Assembly: GCA_964600075.1 (NCBI GenBank)
Contig: CAZRIE010000059.1
Coordinates: 1-25,817, forward strand
Direction: 5' to 3'
DNA from: CAZRIE01 sp964600075
GTDB lineage: Bacteria; Bacteroidota; Bacteroidia; Flavobacteriales; Flavobacteriaceae
Length of the DNA stretch: 25,817 nt
In this document: positions 23,317 to 25,817 of the stretch, one piece after another
Position numbering within the stretch: the first letter of the stretch is position 1
Layout of the letters: each line of letters opens with the position of its first letter
Notes under the pieces: generated by a model
The model's database searches: none
What the model saw: the letters and a program-made list of their open reading frames with translations, nothing else
Told to the model about the DNA's origin: nothing
Program-made: the position numbers and the translations under genes

Positions 23317-24257
23317 AGCAAGGTTATAAAGGAGATATAGGGCTTTGGAAATATTGGATTATTCCCTTGGGCTTCATTGGCTTAATGATTTTTAATTATA
23401 TATCGACTTTGATGTCCCCTATACCAATAGAGGAAATGATGCAGGGCTTGATCGAACAATTAGGTTTGAACATCGTACTGATTATTCTTCTTGCGCCTTT
23501 GGCCGTTGGTCTATTCATGGTATTAGGTTGGACTAAATTAGTTCATTCGCAATCGATAACCTCACTCACTACCGCCAGACCGAAAATCGACTGGAAACGT
23601 ATTTTCTTCGCATTTTTTTTATGGGGTTTCGTAACCGTAGTCATGACACTGGTGTTGATATATTCATCCCCAGAAGATTTTGTGTTCAATTTTAAACTAC
23701 AGCCTTTTTTGATATTAGTGTTAATTGGTATTATTTTAATACCGCTTCAAACGAGTTTTGAAGAGTATCTTTTTCGGGGCTATATGATGCAGGGCATAGG
23801 TCTCATGGCAAAAAATCGTTGGTTGCCTTTGGTGATAACCTCAGTGCTTTTTGGGGTCATGCATTTGGGTAATCCAGAAGTAGGCAAGTTAGGGTACGGC
23901 GTTATGGTCTATTATATTGGCACCGGATTTTTTCTGGGAGTTATTACACTCATGGACGACGGTTTGGAGTTGGCCTTGGGCTTTCATGCCGCGAACAACT
24001 TAATCATCGCTCTTTTGGTAACAACCGACTGGGCCTCATTTCAAACTAATTCCATTTACAGGGATATTTCTGAGCCTACCATGGACTGGTGGGATATATT
24101 GATTCCTGTAGTCGTCATATTCCCCATTCTTCTTCTCATATTCGCTAAAAAGTATCGATGGACGAACTGGAAGGAACGCCTAACCGGAAAAGTAATTGAA
24201 CAAGAAGCCTTTTTGGCACAACAAACCGATTCAATTGACGTACAAGAGCATTCATAG
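23307..24257 (+). CDS. CPBP-family intramembrane metalloprotease (CAAX protease-like)
   Basis: A 316-residue membrane protein with about seven or eight hydrophobic segments and the ABI/CPBP active-site motifs: EEYLFR (Glu152, Glu153, Arg157), FGVMH with His186, and FHAANN with His227 and Asn231. These place it among glutamate-type intramembrane proteases related to Rce1; the substrate is unknown, as prenylated CAAX proteins are not expected in bacteria. It overlaps menC at its start and menE at its end, so it is embedded in a menC-CPBP-menE operon. Whether it has a role in menaquinone metabolism is not known. Confidence 0.9.
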   Translation: MYIEQGYKGDIGLWKYWIIPLGFIGLMIFNYISTLMSPIPIEEMMQGLIEQLGLNIVLIILLAPLAVGLFMVLGWTKLVHSQSITSLTTARPKIDWKRIFFAFFLWGFVTVVMTLVLIYSSPEDFVFNFKLQPFLILVLIGIILIPLQTSFEEYLFRGYMMQGIGLMAKNRWLPLVITSVLFGVMHLGNPEVGKLGYGVMVYYIGTGFFLGVITLMDDGLELALGFHAANNLIIALLVTTDWASFQTNSIYRDISEPTMDWWDILIPVVVIFPILLLIFAKKYRWTNWKERLTGKVIEQEAFLAQQTDSIDVQEHS

Positions 24258-25311
24258 AGACTTTCGCCTAAACGGAATTCATTATTCCCGAGAAGAATTG
24301 AAGGAAGTGGCCTATAGGCTTGCAAAGGAAGGTGAAACTTTCGAAAAATCGATTGGTGATTTTTTATTAGATTGGCTTAGTCAAAACCTCACCGTTCAGG
24401 TGCAAACTTCCGGTTCAACAGGGAAGCCGAAAAAAATTGAACTTCAAAAGCGCCATATGGTGAATTCTGCCGAGGCTACTGGAGCGTTTTTCGGGTTGGC
24501 AACTAGTAGTTCCGCTTTACTTTGCCTGCCAACTGACTTCATAGCTGGAAAAATGATGTTGGTCAGGGCCATGGTTCTGGGCCTAGAACTAGATTATATA
24601 TCACCTTCTTTGAATCCTTTGCAAGACAATATCAAGCCTTACGATTTTTCTGCTATGGTGCCTTTGCAAGTCGAAAATTCTTTAAAAGAATTGGACCTGA
24701 TAAAAACATTAATTGTTGGCGGTGCCCCGGTCTCAAATACTTTAAAGGAAATATTCAATGAAAGAGTAAAGAATACCGACATTTACGAAACCTACGGTAT
24801 GACGGAAACCATCACGCATATTGCCGCAAAAAAAATTCACCCCCTCGAATCCGAAAAGCAAAATTTCATGACGCTACCCAAGGTAAAAATATCCGTTGAT
24901 GATAAGAATTGTTTGGTCATTGATGCACCAAAAATTAGTGAGGACCCAATTACCACCAACGATGTAGTCAATCTTATTTCAGATAACGAATTCGGTTGGT
25001 TGGGCCGATTGGATAATGTCATAAATTCCGGAGGGGTCAAGCTATTTCCGGAGCAGATTGAGACAAAGTTCACTTCCCTAATAAAATCGCGTTTCTTTGT
25101 TGCTGGACTTCCCGATGAAATATTAGGGCAAAAATTGGTTTTGATTGTGGAAAGTGAAACAATCATTGATGATCTACCAAAAAAAATAGCTGAACTTCCA
25201 TCTTTGGGGAACTACGAAACCCCTAAAGCTATCTATTCTCTTCCGGCTTTTCTCGAGACGGAAACAGGTAAAATCCGTAGAAAACAAACTTTAGGTCTTC
25301 TTAGAAGTTAG
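24235..25311 (+). CDS. menE: o-Succinylbenzoate--CoA ligase
   Basis: A 358-residue adenylate-forming enzyme activating o-succinylbenzoate to its CoA thioester. It has the P-loop TSGSTGKPKK (58-67), the adenine-binding YETYGMTET near 185-195, GWLGRLDNVINSGGVKLFP (hinge and C-terminal subdomain) and the catalytic lysine in ETGKIRRKQ. It is shorter than typical proteobacterial MenE, as is common in Bacteroidota. The start is uncertain: the longest frame opens at TTG 24196, but TTG 24235 gives MTYKSIHRDFRLNGIHY, which looks like the natural N-terminus. With 24235 it overlaps the CPBP gene by 23 bp. No ATG is available. Confidence 0.9.
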   Translation: MTYKSIHRDFRLNGIHYSREELKEVAYRLAKEGETFEKSIGDFLLDWLSQNLTVQVQTSGSTGKPKKIELQKRHMVNSAEATGAFFGLATSSSALLCLPTDFIAGKMMLVRAMVLGLELDYISPSLNPLQDNIKPYDFSAMVPLQVENSLKELDLIKTLIVGGAPVSNTLKEIFNERVKNTDIYETYGMTETITHIAAKKIHPLESEKQNFMTLPKVKISVDDKNCLVIDAPKISEDPITTNDVVNLISDNEFGWLGRLDNVINSGGVKLFPEQIETKFTSLIKSRFFVAGLPDEILGQKLVLIVESETIIDDLPKKIAELPSLGNYETPKAIYSLPAFLETETGKIRRKQTLGLLRS

Positions 25312-25402
25312 CTTCCCTCATTCAAAAGGCAAGTTCGCTCATTTTCCATTTCGGTTGACCCCAATATGCTCTAGGTTTATGGTAAATTTAAAAATCTAAG
25401 AG

Positions 25403-25817
25403 ATGAAAAACTCAATCGTATTAATCGCTTCTATAGTAATGACTTTATCAAGTCATGCTCAAGCAATGAAAATCACTGGTAATGTTTCAGACGCTAATGG
25501 CCCACTTCCAGGGACCATTATTGTTGTCAAGGGATCGGAAAAAGGTACCAAAACAGATTTTGACGGCAATTTTTACATTTATGCTAAAAAGGGTGAAAGC
25601 CTTGTTTTTTCCTATTTGGGCTTTAGAACAAAAACCATAAAAATAAAGAGTAATGAAAAGCAACTAGTTGAAATGAGGGAAGATGCAACCATATGCTTTC
25701 CTCCTTTAGACTATAACCTTCCTTTTAAAATACACGAACTGAAAGGTTATGATGAGAATTGGCAAACAACTCAGGATATCTGTACTTCACTATCTGAAAT
25801 ACCAAGTGTTCAGCTAA
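25403..25817 (+). CDS. Exported protein with CarboxypepD_reg-like domain, 3' end outside window
   Basis: The first 138 codons are present and open to the window end. A signal peptide (about 1-21, ending SSHAQA) precedes a beta-sandwich domain of the CarboxypepD_reg-like type: ITGNVSDANGPLPGTIIVVKG, GTKTDFDGNFYIYAKKGESL and VFSYLGFRTKTIKIKSNE. In Bacteroidota this domain fronts SusC/TonB-dependent receptors and also stand-alone secreted proteins. The following segment ENWQTTQDICTSLSEIPSVQ has a faint plug-like look, but the TonB-dependent assignment is not secure. It is 91 bp downstream of menE and likely separate; an imperfect -7 (TAGGTTTA, 25372-25379) precedes it. Confidence 0.85.
   Translation, partial: MKNSIVLIASIVMTLSSHAQAMKITGNVSDANGPLPGTIIVVKGSEKGTKTDFDGNFYIYAKKGESLVFSYLGFRTKTIKIKSNEKQLVEMREDATICFPPLDYNLPFKIHELKGYDENWQTTQDICTSLSEIPSVQL

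Overview
The window looks like a chromosome segment of a Flavobacteriaceae (Bacteroidota), possibly a marine genus. The evidence is AT-rich DNA, very few Shine-Dalgarno sequences, repeated -7 boxes of the Bacteroidota form TAnnTTTG, two lipoproteins with short leaders, a CarboxypepD_reg-like protein, and a menaquinone gene order known from flavobacteria. The genus is inference. No transposase, integrase, CRISPR array or prophage gene was seen.

Layout. 1-81: the 3' end of a tRNA (probably tRNA-His) and its terminator. 201-3272: a lipoprotein M28 peptidase (minus strand) and a lipoprotein aldose 1-epimerase (plus strand), divergent. 3292-9275: a trans-4-hydroxy-L-proline catabolic locus. It has a divergent AraC-type regulator, then a DapA-family deaminase, a 2-oxoglutarate-semialdehyde dehydrogenase, a two-cysteine 4-hydroxyproline epimerase and a FAD-dependent D-hydroxyproline dehydrogenase. 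Together these would take L-Hyp to D-Hyp, to pyrroline-4-hydroxy-2-carboxylate, to 2-oxoglutarate semialdehyde, to 2-oxoglutarate. The regulator/deaminase intergenic region carries a 15-bp direct repeat spaced exactly 21 bp, placed as expected for AraC activation. 9272-10879: a minus-strand operon of an alpha/beta hydrolase, a GNAT acetyltransferase and a VOC/glyoxalase-fold protein. The VOC gene is broken by a one-base frameshift.

10953-25311: a menaquinone biosynthesis region. It holds menI-like thioesterase, menF, menD, a DUF2853 protein, a CvfB-like S1 protein, a SPOR-like membrane protein, menA, a LytTR response regulator, a HisKA_2 histidine kinase with TPR-like repeats, a UPF0173 hydrolase, an SDR (minus strand), menC, a CPBP protease and menE. 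menB and menH are absent from the window. The two-component pair sits inside the cluster. The 662-bp gap between regulator and kinase is the only long non-coding stretch; it holds a long inverted repeat, an orphan terminator, a consensus promoter and a foldable segment with an 18-codon Arg-rich ORF.

25403-end: the start of an exported protein with a CarboxypepD_reg-like domain, cut by the window edge.

Several starts were moved downstream of the longest ORF, because candidate -7 boxes lie inside the extended N-termini and the downstream ATG gives a family-like N-terminus.
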